Shown in pieces: positions 1-9,244 of a stretch of DNA of 64,000 bases. The notes under the pieces were generated by a model that saw only the letters and a list, made by a program, of their open reading frames with translations, did not search any database and was not told the DNA's origin. A program made the position numbers and the translations under genes. Origin of the DNA: Bacillota bacterium (lineage in GTDB: Bacteria > Bacillota > Clostridia > Oscillospirales > Ruminococcaceae); NCBI GenBank assembly GCA_023443315.1, contig JAEZVA010000044.1:18615-82614 (forward strand). The letters are read 5' to 3'. How positions within the stretch are numbered: position 1 is the stretch's first letter; each line of letters begins with the position of its first letter.

Positions 1-18
1 GTTGTGGTTTTGGCAACC

Positions 19-183
19 TTAATAATGAGAAAACACCTGTGGCGACCCCTTGTTGCCAAGATACTTTTCTCGTGTCGCCTGCCCGCCACGGATGTGACGT
101 TCCGCCTTGTTTTGTTCAAGCAGATTCTTTACTTCGAGGTATAACGCCTTGTTCACTTTGCGAAGACGCTCGGTAACGTCCTT
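19..183 (-). CDS. spoIIID: SpoIIID, 3' segment (C-terminal half) of an interrupted gene
   Basis: Minus-strand frame of 54 codons plus TAA, with no start of its own. It reads KDVTERL, then a helical stretch, then KAERHIRGGQATREKYL, which is the conserved C-terminal half of the sporulation regulator SpoIIID (mother-cell DNA-binding protein; about 83-93 residues in the family). The N-terminal half, ending in GISKSTVH, is at 21961-22074. The two join in frame at the H-K codon boundary, exactly at the shared TATGTA core, giving a 92-residue protein. Without removal of the intervening DNA this half cannot be translated as SpoIIID. The translation and the join are seen directly; the family identity is from known SpoIIID motifs. 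Confidence 0.93.
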   Translation of the reverse strand, partial: KDVTERLRKVNKALYLEVKNLLEQNKAERHIRGGQATREKYLGNKGSPQVFSHY

Positions 184-205
184 ATGTATAGTGATAGACT
201 AATTG
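172..205. other. Left attachment site (spoIIID/element junction)
   Basis: Host spoIIID sequence up to 182, core TATGTA at 183-188, then the element arm TAGTGATAGACTAATTG (189-205). The central dinucleotide of the core is the non-palindromic TG, as a serine recombinase needs for directional exchange. The recombinase stop codon (TAA on the minus strand, 182-184) straddles the junction, so one of its bases belongs to the host gene. Confidence 0.88.
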
Positions 206-1717
206 AATGTTGCTATCCAGCCCCAGCTCATCGTATAGCTTGAGGTATACGTCGATTTGCCCCTCTTCGGTGACCGTAATTTTTTGAATGACACGGCTTA
301 GTGTAGCGTGGGTAATCTGCTTGTCGCCCAGTAAGCATTCAATATCTTTAAAGGTCTTTTCCAGAAGGGATTTAAGCATATCGCTTTTTCGGATATTGAG
401 TGTAATAAATTTGAGTTCGCGCTCGACACGTTCTTGCTCTGGGTGGATTTCTTTTGTTCTCTCTTTTAGCTCTTCCATCGTTAAAACATCATTATTGAAC
501 ATGTCGATATAGTTTAATTTCGCTTTTTTAAGTTGAGATAATCTTGCCTTTAAGGCAGTCTCACTTACTAAGTTTTCATCCTTGGTTTTGTACTGCCGGT
601 TAAACTCAGTGAGGATATGATTAATGACGTTTGGTTGATCTTCGAGCACCTGTGCAAAATAATCACGGATTGCTTTTAGCAAGACCTCTTCTTTGAGCAC
701 GGTTGCGTTTGGGCAGCTATCCACACCATTCATATTTCTACCACTGCAAACCCACGATGCATAGGTTTTTTGATACGTTCTGGTAAGCCTTCTAAAAACA
801 TGATTGCAGCATGGACAATGGATAAGCTTACTGAACACATACCGGTTACTGGTGCGCTCCCCGGTTTTTTTAAAGCTATCACTGCGTGATTCTAAAAGAC
901 GTTTTGCTCTATTGAATGTTTCTTCGTCCACAATACTAAGTTCCGGCCGAGATACGACATGCCATTGATCTTCGTCGTTATTCTTTCGCTCTCCTGTAAG
1001 AAAATCTACGACTTCTTGTTTACTGTTTATGATATTACCAATGTAAACTTCGTTTGTCAGAATTCTTGCAATCGCATTTTGACTCCATTTACAACCACGC
1101 TTTGTGAGAATTCCTTCGTCGTTTAAGAGAGAAGCAATCCGATTTGCTCCGTACTGTTCATCGGTATATAGCCTAAAAATACGCCGAACAACCTGGGCCT
1201 CGTCTTCGAGTATGGCCATATTATAAATATCGCCCGGAATTTTTTCATAGCCATACACGAAGTTTGGAACTCGTCCTTTTTCTGCATTTTGCTTTTTGCC
1301 AAATTTAATACGTTTGGATGTATTCGCGCTTTCCTCTTGTGCGATAGCGCTCAAAAGGGTGAGTGTAAACTCAGAGGAATCGGAAGAGGTAAAATTATAG
1401 TTCACAAACCTTAGCTCGATGTTCAGTTGACGAAGCTTTCTTAAACTTGTCAAAAAATCTACCGTGTTCCTTGCAAGGCGAGATACATCCTTGATGAGCA
1501 CTAGATCAAACAAACCGTCTTCTGCGTCGGAAAGCAGTCTGATTAGTTCAGTGCGATTTCTAAGTTTTGTTCCGCTCTTTCCTTCATCGGCATAAATGCG
1601 AATCAAATCACAGTTGTTTTTCTTCGCGTATTCCGCAAAGAACTTTTGTTGGCTTTCGAGGCTTTCGAGTTGTTCTTCTTTATTAGTGGATACACGACAA
1701 TATGCCACAGCTCTCAT
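182..1717 (-). CDS. Large serine recombinase (SpoIVCA-like role inferred)
   Basis: Site-specific recombinase of 511 residues. A resolvase/invertase catalytic domain occupies about residues 1-145, with the nucleophile Ser10 in AYCRVST and an arginine-rich active-site stretch (VSRLARN). A recombinase domain follows (about 160-275, GYEKIPG to FNRAKRLLES), then a zinc ribbon (HCPCCNHVF and later cysteines, about 295-340) and a coiled-coil C-terminus. RBS GGAGG lies 7 nt before ATG. The gene ends in the left att core, the usual place for a serine integrase. It should catalyse excision and integration at the spoIIID site. In the circular form the stop codon is lost and the frame would continue 14 codons (YSCKLIERLLVMVG). 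Family assignment is firm; a developmental role is inference. Confidence 0.95.
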   Translation of the reverse strand: MRAVAYCRVSTNKEEQLESLESQQKFFAEYAKKNNCDLIRIYADEGKSGTKLRNRTELIRLLSDAEDGLFDLVLIKDVSRLARNTVDFLTSLRKLRQLNIELRFVNYNFTSSDSSEFTLTLLSAIAQEESANTSKRIKFGKKQNAEKGRVPNFVYGYEKIPGDIYNMAILEDEAQVVRRIFRLYTDEQYGANRIASLLNDEGILTKRGCKWSQNAIARILTNEVYIGNIINSKQEVVDFLTGERKNNDEDQWHVVSRPELSIVDEETFNRAKRLLESRSDSFKKTGERTSNRYVFSKLIHCPCCNHVFRRLTRTYQKTYASWVCSGRNMNGVDSCPNATVLKEEVLLKAIRDYFAQVLEDQPNVINHILTEFNRQYKTKDENLVSETALKARLSQLKKAKLNYIDMFNNDVLTMEELKERTKEIHPEQERVERELKFITLNIRKSDMLKSLLEKTFKDIECLLGDKQITHATLSRVIQKITVTEEGQIDVYLKLYDELGLDSNIQLVYHYT

Positions 1718-1756
1718 TTTTTCAACCTCCTGATTCTGTTACTTCTTATAATACTA

Positions 1757-1948
1757 TTATTTTTGCATAACGTCAAGATTATTTTTGGAAAAATCATCAA
1801 GGTCAATCTTGTTATGTAGCTTATTACTGATGGCCTGTTCTACGAGTGATGCAGCAATAATCTTAATAAGTGCTTTCGCGGTCTCTTCCTTGGTATTGGG
1901 ATTATGAAAAGTGATTTTAAGCTCATTGGATTTGGATTTCTTGGACAT
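1757..1948 (-). CDS. Small protein upstream of the recombinase; candidate directionality factor
   Basis: 63-residue ORF with a strong RBS (AAGGAGGGACTTT before ATG), 39 bp upstream of the serine recombinase on the same strand and probably cotranscribed. The sequence has a short polar N-terminus, an amphipathic helix (TAKALIKIIAASLVEQA) and a basic/acidic tail. No family was recognised. In C. difficile the sigK skin element uses a small separate directionality factor besides its serine recombinase, so this small neighbour is the obvious candidate here; that is inference. It could equally be an unrelated mobile-element protein. The CDS call itself rests on the RBS, the spacing and the absence of a better frame. 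Confidence 0.7.
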   Translation of the reverse strand: MSKKSKSNELKITFHNPNTKEETAKALIKIIAASLVEQAISNKLHNKIDLDDFSKNNLDVMQK

Positions 1949-1996
1949 AAAGTCCCTCCTTTTCGTCTTTTAATATTTGTCCTTAAACTTCTAATA

Positions 1997-2026
1997 TATG
2001 TATATTTTGCTCGGATGGATTTATAC
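1997..2026 (-). promoter_or_regulatory. SigmaE-like promoter candidate for the small ORF and recombinase
   Basis: On the minus strand GTATAAA (2020-2026) is followed, after ATAAA and 15 nt, by TATACATA (1997-2004). This fits the SigmaE pattern (ATA-type -35, CATACA-T-type -10) imperfectly. The spacing is the same 15 nt as in the spoIIID promoter candidate at 22114-22145. The match is weak and the region is AT-rich, so this is only a suggestion that excision and spoIIID expression share a sigma factor. Confidence 0.3.
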
Positions 2027-2067
2027 TTGTTTCGCATCTCTTTTTCTCCTAATGTTTTTCTTCGTAC

Positions 2068-2946
2068 TTACAGTTTCCACAGATAACTTTGCGCAATTAC
2101 CGAAATTCGTGAATGACCGAGATCGTTTGAGACAATCTCCATTAGCGACTTTTTGTATGTAGTACCCGCTAGATCCTTGCGACAATGGTAGAGGTCATCC
2201 ATATCGTAGTGCTTCGATTTTGTCACACCATCAGCTTCCAGTTCACGGTATCGGTCACAGGCGTACTGTGCACGGAATGCGTGCAGTTGGTTTTCGGTAA
2301 TCGCATTGCGCGAGAAATCCCTCATCACAAGCTCATCGCCGCTCTTACCGGCAACCATCTTGAGCACAGTCTTTTCACCGGAACGCAGCACAGTAGCCTC
2401 TCGTTCCAGCCCGCCCTTACCCTGAGCGACGTGAACCATCAAACGACCGGTTTTTGTGTCACGGTACACATCCTTTGCTTTTAGTACGGATAGCTCCTTG
2501 CCGGCTCGTAGACCTGTCGCAGCGACGAAATCCCTGACCGCCTGATGCTTGTCATTCAGAGCATCCCGAACAACCCGGTCTCGTGTGATTTCCGCTCGTT
2601 TCACCTCAGGGAATTTAAATCCCAGGCGCTCTTTTTCCGTGTCGTAGAGTTTTGCAATGGCAGCACCTTTTGTCGAAACCGTAGCGGCACTGTTTCCCTG
2701 TGACGCGCAATACTCTAAATACTCTTTTGTGTAATGAGCGCAATCCGAAGGAGTTTTGCAGCCGTAGTTTTCTTTACACCAGTCTCCAAACTGCAAGCAT
2801 TGTTTGCGGTACGTTTCATATGTGGTCTTACTGTGGATGTACGGACTTTTGCCTTCATGGTCTTGCTTTGCCTGATGTCGGCTATATCCATACTGTTGTT
2901 TTTGGGCTAGCTTGGTCTTGATTAAGGTCGATAGTGATTTGGCCAT
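2068..2946 (-). CDS. Tyrosine-type recombinase/integrase
   Basis: 292 residues. The N-terminal part (about 30-115) resembles a SAM-like core-binding domain (YIHSKTTYETYRKQCLQF). The C-terminal catalytic part shows TGLRAGKELSVL (first catalytic Arg), HAFRAQYA (HxxR) and DLGHSRISVIAQSYL with Tyr288 as nucleophile. RBS GAAAGGAG precedes the ATG. It ends four residues after the tyrosine, slightly shorter than many phage integrases. It lies between the serine recombinase pair and the DISARM operon, so the element carries two unrelated recombinases. The serine enzyme, not this one, fits the spoIIID junctions. It may be a relic of a separate mobile unit that brought in part of the cargo. Confidence 0.85.
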   Translation of the reverse strand: MAKSLSTLIKTKLAQKQQYGYSRHQAKQDHEGKSPYIHSKTTYETYRKQCLQFGDWCKENYGCKTPSDCAHYTKEYLEYCASQGNSAATVSTKGAAIAKLYDTEKERLGFKFPEVKRAEITRDRVVRDALNDKHQAVRDFVAATGLRAGKELSVLKAKDVYRDTKTGRLMVHVAQGKGGLEREATVLRSGEKTVLKMVAGKSGDELVMRDFSRNAITENQLHAFRAQYACDRYRELEADGVTKSKHYDMDDLYHCRKDLAGTTYKKSLMEIVSNDLGHSRISVIAQSYLWKL

Positions 2947-3505
2947 AACATCAACTCCTTTCAGTTGGGCGCAATACGCCCTTGAACGGCCTTAAGAAAT
3001 GAGCTTTTTGGTACAGCAGAAGCCCCTATCTGCCGCTCTTATCGAGCAAAGTGGATGCGACCAAATCGCATGATTTCGCCATGTTATGGCCTTTTGTAAC
3101 ATGCAAAAACTTTTCATTCCCCTCTTGACACTTTACCTTCCGATTTCATCGAAAGATAAAGGACAAGAGGTCGTTCTTTTCTACCGAAGCTCGCGCGCCT
3201 GCCTATCGGCATTCGCCCAGCTTCTTTTTGACTACCGCAATCCTTAAGTCTTCACTCGCGCACGTTGTGCGCTCGTTTGACTTCGGGTTGCCTGAAGATT
3301 ATCACCTTCTATAAAGGATTATAGGAAGTAATTTTCAGTTTTGAGGTGACTTTACAACAAAATATTTCACGAATTTTATTCTTAAAATATGTGCATACTG
3401 CTTAATAGTACTCGGCGGAGGGCTTGTTGTCGTCTCGCGCATCACTATGCTTGCATTGTGGGCAGCACGAAAGAGATTGCTCTGTAGATAACAAAACCAA
3501 ATAAA
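2947..3505. other. Non-coding region with a long hairpin, between recombinase and DISARM
   Basis: No convincing gene. A long, nearly continuous inverted repeat spans 3121-3170: outer stem CCTCTTG/CAAGAGG, middle CTTTACCTT/AAGATAAAG, inner CGAT/ATCG around a 3-nt loop. A second short hairpin, GCGCAC-GTT-GTGCGC, lies at 3258-3272. Both are upstream of the tyrosine recombinase. They could be recombinase-arm, transfer-origin or RNA structures; nothing in the sequence decides which. Confidence 0.5.
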
Positions 3506-3539
3506 AAAGAGGAATTCAGTATAAACTGAACTCCTCTTT
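3506..3539 (-). terminator. Rho-independent terminator of the DISARM operon
   Basis: Inverted repeat AAAGAGGA..TTCAGT / ACTGAA..TCCTCTTT with a 4-nt loop. On the minus strand it is followed by a T-rich tract (TTTTTTATTTGG, below 3506). It lies about 190 bp after the drmB stop codon and would end leftward transcription. Confidence 0.8.
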
Positions 3540-3729
3540 CTCATAAGGAATAGCCATGATTGGGTTATAGGAGGGATGAATTGGATTTCAGACATTCGAC
3601 TGTGTCTAAACTAATTTTTCAGTTTGTTGTTAATTATGCTCCCTTATACCGAAAAGCATGTACAGAATAACAAAGTTAAAAATCATTATTAATTTAACCC
3701 CACCTATATAATAAATTCAGAAATTATCA

Positions 3730-5574
3730 CTAATACAAACTGAAAAACCCAATATTTTTTTCTTGATATGTACCTACAATTACTCCTCGGTCAAGAAATC
3801 CATTACGTTCTTCGCAGCAGGTCTCAGGAAGAAGCCCGCAGGCGTGACAAGCTGCAAGATTAAGAGACTCGCGCCCCTGGCCATGACTAAGAATACATAC
3901 AGGGTCGTTGGAACACGTCTGCGCACTTAGTATAGCTTTCCTGAGAATGCGTGGAAAGGCATCAGGTCTGCCTTGTCTTACCAACCCACCCAGTGTCCCT
4001 TCCGAGTCTCCGCTCGCCGTATAAATAAAAATCCCTGCCATTTGTTTACCGTCTGATTCCTCTGCACAATAGATTCGTTCACTTAGTGAAGCAATACTGT
4101 ATCCGCATTCAAAGCTAAGTTGTTTGATCAGCAGGTGGGACAACGTATGCAACATTAAAAACTTGGGTGTTATGGTTCGAGGATGATTTTGTCCGATAAA
4201 TGATGAGGCATAATTCTCATTTATGCGAGTTGCTCGTTCAACAACCGTAGGATTGTTTTGGATCCAGAGCTCAATATCTCGTTGCTCAAGTTCTATAAAA
4301 ATACCTTCGCCCCGTACTTCGTATGCAGGATACCAACGTGTTTCCGGTTCCTTTATATGAATAAACCCATCGTCCGTTTTATGCATTACGGGGTTAATAC
4401 GGGAAAACCCGATAAGGGCATTGACTACACGGACCTTGTCGATCAACGAGATTGATTTAATGTGGGGCAGCTTATATTTGTCAGCGTTCATACATTCACG
4501 AGAAAACTCACCCAAAGCGCCAAAGGGAGTAGAAACCTCGCCGTTAAGGGCAGAATATTCTTCGGCTCTGTACTTTATACTTGCCACATCAAATTCGTCG
4601 TTGCTTTCTTCGAGCCATTTGCGGATGAGAATGCGCTCTATATCGGTCTTGACGACTCCGATTTCAAGAGCAATTTTTTCAACCCACTTCGAAAAGCGTT
4701 TTGTTATCATTTCAATTCTGTTCTCAGGTTCCTCGTCTTCAATAATCGTTATGCAATCAGCAAATGTTTTACTCTTCTCAATTATTGAATTTAGCTTATC
4801 GGCATACGGAGGAATTACCAGAGAACTGTACACTACAGGGAAATACACCGAAGATGAACCGCGTTGGACTGTTCGCGGATAACAGTCGCATTCTTCCTTA
4901 ACGTGTTTGTGTGGATGACATCCTTCGCAACGAAAGTCGTTTGTCTCTGATTCGTTATCGAGTTTTTCAAACCCATCGTTATCGAAAGCACCCTTAAGGG
5001 TCGCTGATGATTCGCAGGAGCACGAAATAGTTAAACCTTCCAATCCTTCTGCGCCTGATGCTCCTGTCTTAAATTTCAACGAAGGATTACTACATATAGG
5101 TTTTTTTGCTTTTTTGTGGACCCATTTGACCCACGGGAAGTCATTAATATGTCCATGTTCACATACGGTTATAATACGGGCGACGACCAAATCTTGATGA
5201 CAGTTCAGACATTGCATATGTTTAACCATAAACTCGTCCGATTCAACGGTCTTTTCTTTTGCCTGTTTTCTGTATTCAGAAACCCACTGCTTCATCGGTT
5301 GGAATTTCCGACACTTAGGGCAAAAATACCACTCTGGGAAACGGGCATATGATATGTCCGTGGGCATAGCAAACCAGTCTACGCCGAGGGCTTTCGCAAA
5401 GCGGTCATCATAAATTCTTGCAGTGCTGCTCCAGTATTCAGGGGCTGCAGTTATAAGTGTTTGGTCTGGGAAATCGACCATTGCACCGACACCATACTGC
5501 AAAACCGCCTGTGCCGCCCTGACAGAATGCGTCACATGGTTCAAACTCACCTTATTTCTAAACCGTTCAACCAT
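3730..5574 (-). CDS. drmB: DISARM protein DrmB (DUF1998 family)
   Basis: 614 residues. The N-terminal half has cysteine pairs typical of zinc sites (FCPKCRKF, MQCLNCHQDL, FRCEGCHPHKHVKEECDC). The C-terminal half (about 470-600) is a DUF1998 region with MLHTLSHLLIKQLS, CGYSIASLSERIY, a GIFIYTASGDSEGTLGGLV segment and late Cys residues. In DISARM, DrmB partners the DrmA helicase; together they form the core complex that blocks incoming phage DNA. The start is 4 bp downstream of the drmA stop with RBS GGGAGGGATAAGG, so it is translationally linked. No drmC (phospholipase-D-type nuclease) follows; the next leftward feature is a terminator. Confidence 0.9.
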   Translation of the reverse strand: MVERFRNKVSLNHVTHSVRAAQAVLQYGVGAMVDFPDQTLITAAPEYWSSTARIYDDRFAKALGVDWFAMPTDISYARFPEWYFCPKCRKFQPMKQWVSEYRKQAKEKTVESDEFMVKHMQCLNCHQDLVVARIITVCEHGHINDFPWVKWVHKKAKKPICSNPSLKFKTGASGAEGLEGLTISCSCESSATLKGAFDNDGFEKLDNESETNDFRCEGCHPHKHVKEECDCYPRTVQRGSSSVYFPVVYSSLVIPPYADKLNSIIEKSKTFADCITIIEDEEPENRIEMITKRFSKWVEKIALEIGVVKTDIERILIRKWLEESNDEFDVASIKYRAEEYSALNGEVSTPFGALGEFSRECMNADKYKLPHIKSISLIDKVRVVNALIGFSRINPVMHKTDDGFIHIKEPETRWYPAYEVRGEGIFIELEQRDIELWIQNNPTVVERATRINENYASSFIGQNHPRTITPKFLMLHTLSHLLIKQLSFECGYSIASLSERIYCAEESDGKQMAGIFIYTASGDSEGTLGGLVRQGRPDAFPRILRKAILSAQTCSNDPVCILSHGQGRESLNLAACHACGLLPETCCEERNGFLDRGVIVGTYQEKNIGFFSLY

Positions 5575-5578
5575 GGCC

Positions 5579-8500
5579 TTATCCCTCCCATATTACAACG
5601 CTGCCGTTTACTTGCGTATCAACGTTTCTCATAGAGGTCAGGGTTTCCGAGGCAGCGTCCTGCCCCGATGAGTTGTATTGCTTAAGTAGACGTTTTTCTC
5701 CCGCTGCAGGTGCCTTAACCATAAATCTGCGTCCGAAATAAAGCGGTGTGGACTGCCCATGCGAATTACATTCGTCAACTGCGGCTTGCCACCCATCAAA
5801 GAATGTTTCAATCTCTGACCTCACATCTAAGATATCGTCTTTCAATCCGTTATGGGCACGGTCATTTATACTTTTTATGCGGTCAATAATAAACATCTCG
5901 ACATCGGCTATTACATCTTTAAACTGCTCTTTATCAAAGTTTACTGCATCTTTATCTTCGCACAGACCAGTACGCTGTCTGATAATTGCAGTAACAACGG
6001 CGTGCAAGGCTCTTTCCCTCGCGGGTTTTGAAAACGGAGTCGCTCCAGTCGGTTCGACAAAGCGATAAAAAGACTCGTGGTATGATCTGAATCGTTCGTA
6101 ATGTGAGCGATCGCGGCTTTTTGTTGCATCATATTGAATGAAGGCTACCCCCGGGAACGAGCGGCCAATGCGGCTAGAAGCCTGAATATACTCGCTTGTC
6201 AACTTCGGCTGACCTACCATAAGCATTACATTGAGCCGAGCAACATCAATCCCAACGGATATCATATTAGTGGCAAGAAGAACATTAGAGGCATATCTTT
6301 TGTCGGCAATATTCTTTTGCGAATATTCTAACTTTTCCAGTTTGTCCAATGTTTCATTCAGTTCTGTAGTCGTGACACGACTTGTCAGTTCATCTGAACC
6401 GACAATCAATCGACGGGTAGCGAACATCCTGTTAGCGGTACGTATGATGAAGTCCTTAACGTCATCGTCAACAAGCGTAGATGCCTTTCCAAGATCCTTT
6501 AGACTGTTGAAGTACACAGTCAGCGTCCACAACTTGTCCTTAACTTCATCTGGTAAATTCATCATATTTATTTTTTGCAGCAGTGCCGCCATAGCTCGGA
6601 TTTCCGTCATAGCCTTTGTTTTTCCGGACGGCATTATTCCCACATATTTTCGTCCAAATATGCCATCCTCGTAAGATACTTTGGCTTCACGAGCAAAGAA
6701 AGAGTCATTCGAATCCAAGCCAGGTGCGGGAAATTGAACAACTTCACGGTTGTACAGCACCGAACATTGCTCTTTTGATCTGCGAATTGTTGCAGTGGAA
6801 GCGATTATCTTTGGATATACGCCTTTTTGCCCACAGATTGCGTCCACAGCCGTTTCGTACAATCCGACCATGGTTCCTAGCGCACCTGAAATTAGATGAA
6901 GTTCATCTTGAATTATCAGTTCGGGAGTTCGGTTGCCGCTTCCGACTGCGAAGAACGAACCGACACGACTGTCCCACGGCATCATAGCAAACTTATCAAC
7001 TGTTCCAAAAAGTAAGGTCGGAGGCTTCCTATACAATTCATCATCAATAATCTGTATAGGCAACCTTGACGTAAAGTCGCAATCCTCATGTGGGCAGAAC
7101 ATATAAAAATGCTTGTCTCGCATATTGTATCCCCATTTGCCGACGAGTTTCTTGTCTTTATCATCCTTAACAAGTTTTGTTCCACACCAAGGGCATTTTA
7201 GCACCTGAAACTTATTGTGTCTGTCTTTTTCACTTCGAACATAATAATACTCCCGGACATTCTGTAATTTATCCAGATGATATTTCGCATCTTCATTTCT
7301 GTTTGGTATATGTGAACCTCCTATCCACAACCCGATGGTTATGGGCTCACTTCCTAATTGATACGGTGGATAGATGTTACGCCTCGCCTCGCAATCCTGT
7401 CGGATATATTCGCAGGCACATATCAAAGTGGCCGCACGGGTGAATTGCTGTGCGGCGAGAAGACGCAGAGTATAGCGCATAATCACCGCTGTACCTGCAG
7501 ATTCTTTCTTATGCGCCAATCTACGGTAAAAAATTGCAAACGCAGTCAGACCGAGATAGGCTTCGGTTTTACCGCCGCCAGTAGGAAACCATATGAGATC
7601 AACTATATTTCGTTCCTCCGAAGCGTCATAAACGACGGAATTAACATCCATCAGCAAAAACGCTATCTGGAAAGGTCTCCAACGGCAATCATTGTCGTTC
7701 TCCTTGCGGTAATCAATATTTCGCAACAAGTTTGCTATCTCTTCATCATCAGGGTAACGATCAACATCCGACGTTGATGATTGTATTCTCAAATGCACCC
7801 TTTGCATGAACATTGCTCTGTTTGCAAGTACAAAAGCAGAGTATGCCGTATCGTTAGAGTCCAAGGTTTTAATACCAGAGTACATTCTAGCATAGGCACG
7901 TTTGCATTCATAAATGTTCTTTGAGGCCGCTGATTGATACTTGGAGTCAAGCATAGTAGCGGTTTGTACTAAGTTGTCGACCCAATTCTTATATAAGTCA
8001 ACAAGATTTTTTAAAGCTGAAAGTTGATGCTCTTTTTCCGTGCCGTCCAAATCAGACAAAAATTTCATGGACAGCTTTTTCGCTAATACTACATCGTTTT
8101 CAGGCAAATCAAAACTCATAGGCGGAACTTCCGCTTGTGGGAAGAACTCACTCCAAATGCTTCCGTTGCCTTCGGTATCAATTTCCCAATTCACGGAAGT
8201 GCCGAGACCCGTTCCGTATATTTTCTTATCACGATACAATAGTTCTAGAGAACATTCTTCTTCGTCCATTGATTCGGTATTGAGGTCTGGGGTACTCTCT
8301 CTAAAGGCAAAACTGTTCTGCTCGGAAGAGACAATAATTCTCGATTGGAATAAACAATGGTGTGGCTTTGCAGGCACTTCATCGATACCATTGACAAGCA
8401 TCACCGTCAAAGACCAAAGACCGTCATCGATTCTCGTTCTGAGTGCGGTGATTTTAGCGGTCGTTCCGTCCAATTCCTTGTTGTTGTCAATATAATCACC

Positions 8501-9244
8501 CTGAGAAAAATCGAGGGTAAAATCCGACATATGAGGCACACGTACAAATCCGTTTCTGCAGAGATCAACGAAGCGGTATGCGATTTGCTTAATAGAGAAT
8601 AGTTCGTTTTCCGGGATGGTATCGCGCTCGAGAATTTCCCTAATTTCTTTTGCGGTAACCCTTGAAAGAAGCCGGATTATGCCCAGTTCTTTGTCATAGA
8701 ACATCTTATGTGCAAGTTCAGTCGGAAGGGAATAATGCTCGGCGTCCTCTGGCGCAAACGGAATAATACAATCCGTTACCTTGGCGTTTCTGTAGGTTGC
8801 AAAAGTTACTTTTCCGCGCACCATGTCTGTGTTGCCCTTAACGATAAATGTAATGCCCATTGAAGACGGCATATACTGGGCGGATAAACCGATTTCCTCG
8901 TCCAAGTTTTCATCAGCGGTCTCATCAAATTCTGACTCACGAGGACCTGACGAGGGATTAGAGGTTTCGGATAGATCCTGCTCAGAGATTTCGGCAGTTT
9001 CCAGTTCAGATTCAGCATCTTCGCTGGTTATCGGAACGGTTTCATCGCTATCTTGATTAACCTGATTCCCTTGCGGATAAAGGATACCAACCGAATAGCG
9101 GCTAATAGGGCTGCTTGATATCAATTCATGCTTGGCCTCCGGCACAGAAAACTCCGAACCTGGTCCGAGCAGTTCGGCTTTTATGAGGTTGATGTATTCC
9201 TCACGGGCAATAATCAATTGCTCTCTGATTTCGTTGTTCTTCAT
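5579..9244 (-). CDS. drmA: DISARM helicase DrmA
   Basis: 1221 residues, an SF2-type helicase of the size known for DrmA. Walker A PTGGGKTEAY is near residue 555 and a DELH box (IIQDELHLISGALG) near 780. Motif III is ASTATIRRS and motif VI QASSRIGRSFPG near 1023. A zinc-type cluster (CPWCGTKL, then CPHEDC) lies between the first motifs, and the region around residues 55-110 is acidic. It binds and translocates DNA and is the central DISARM subunit. The start overlaps the drmE stop by 4 bp (ATGA) and drmB follows 4 bp after its stop, so the three form one translational unit. The DELH rather than DEAH/DEAD box is seen directly. Confidence 0.92.
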   Translation of the reverse strand: MKNNEIREQLIIAREEYINLIKAELLGPGSEFSVPEAKHELISSSPISRYSVGILYPQGNQVNQDSDETVPITSEDAESELETAEISEQDLSETSNPSSGPRESEFDETADENLDEEIGLSAQYMPSSMGITFIVKGNTDMVRGKVTFATYRNAKVTDCIIPFAPEDAEHYSLPTELAHKMFYDKELGIIRLLSRVTAKEIREILERDTIPENELFSIKQIAYRFVDLCRNGFVRVPHMSDFTLDFSQGDYIDNNKELDGTTAKITALRTRIDDGLWSLTVMLVNGIDEVPAKPHHCLFQSRIIVSSEQNSFAFRESTPDLNTESMDEEECSLELLYRDKKIYGTGLGTSVNWEIDTEGNGSIWSEFFPQAEVPPMSFDLPENDVVLAKKLSMKFLSDLDGTEKEHQLSALKNLVDLYKNWVDNLVQTATMLDSKYQSAASKNIYECKRAYARMYSGIKTLDSNDTAYSAFVLANRAMFMQRVHLRIQSSTSDVDRYPDDEEIANLLRNIDYRKENDNDCRWRPFQIAFLLMDVNSVVYDASEERNIVDLIWFPTGGGKTEAYLGLTAFAIFYRRLAHKKESAGTAVIMRYTLRLLAAQQFTRAATLICACEYIRQDCEARRNIYPPYQLGSEPITIGLWIGGSHIPNRNEDAKYHLDKLQNVREYYYVRSEKDRHNKFQVLKCPWCGTKLVKDDKDKKLVGKWGYNMRDKHFYMFCPHEDCDFTSRLPIQIIDDELYRKPPTLLFGTVDKFAMMPWDSRVGSFFAVGSGNRTPELIIQDELHLISGALGTMVGLYETAVDAICGQKGVYPKIIASTATIRRSKEQCSVLYNREVVQFPAPGLDSNDSFFAREAKVSYEDGIFGRKYVGIMPSGKTKAMTEIRAMAALLQKINMMNLPDEVKDKLWTLTVYFNSLKDLGKASTLVDDDVKDFIIRTANRMFATRRLIVGSDELTSRVTTTELNETLDKLEKLEYSQKNIADKRYASNVLLATNMISVGIDVARLNVMLMVGQPKLTSEYIQASSRIGRSFPGVAFIQYDATKSRDRSHYERFRSYHESFYRFVEPTGATPFSKPARERALHAVVTAIIRQRTGLCEDKDAVNFDKEQFKDVIADVEMFIIDRIKSINDRAHNGLKDDILDVRSEIETFFDGWQAAVDECNSHGQSTPLYFGRRFMVKAPAAGEKRLLKQYNSSGQDAASETLTSMRNVDTQVNGSVVIWEG

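Noticed and set aside
1840..2037. 65-codon minus-strand ORF overlapping the 63-aa gene
   Set aside because: It has an AGGAG upstream, but the frame is highly basic and overlaps the better-supported ORF in another frame; at most a leader peptide.
3335..3595. 86-codon minus-strand ORF
   Set aside because: It spans the DISARM terminator hairpin, has no ribosome site and unnatural composition.
2947..3729. drmC hidden downstream of drmB
   Set aside because: No frame with HKD motifs or reasonable length on either strand.
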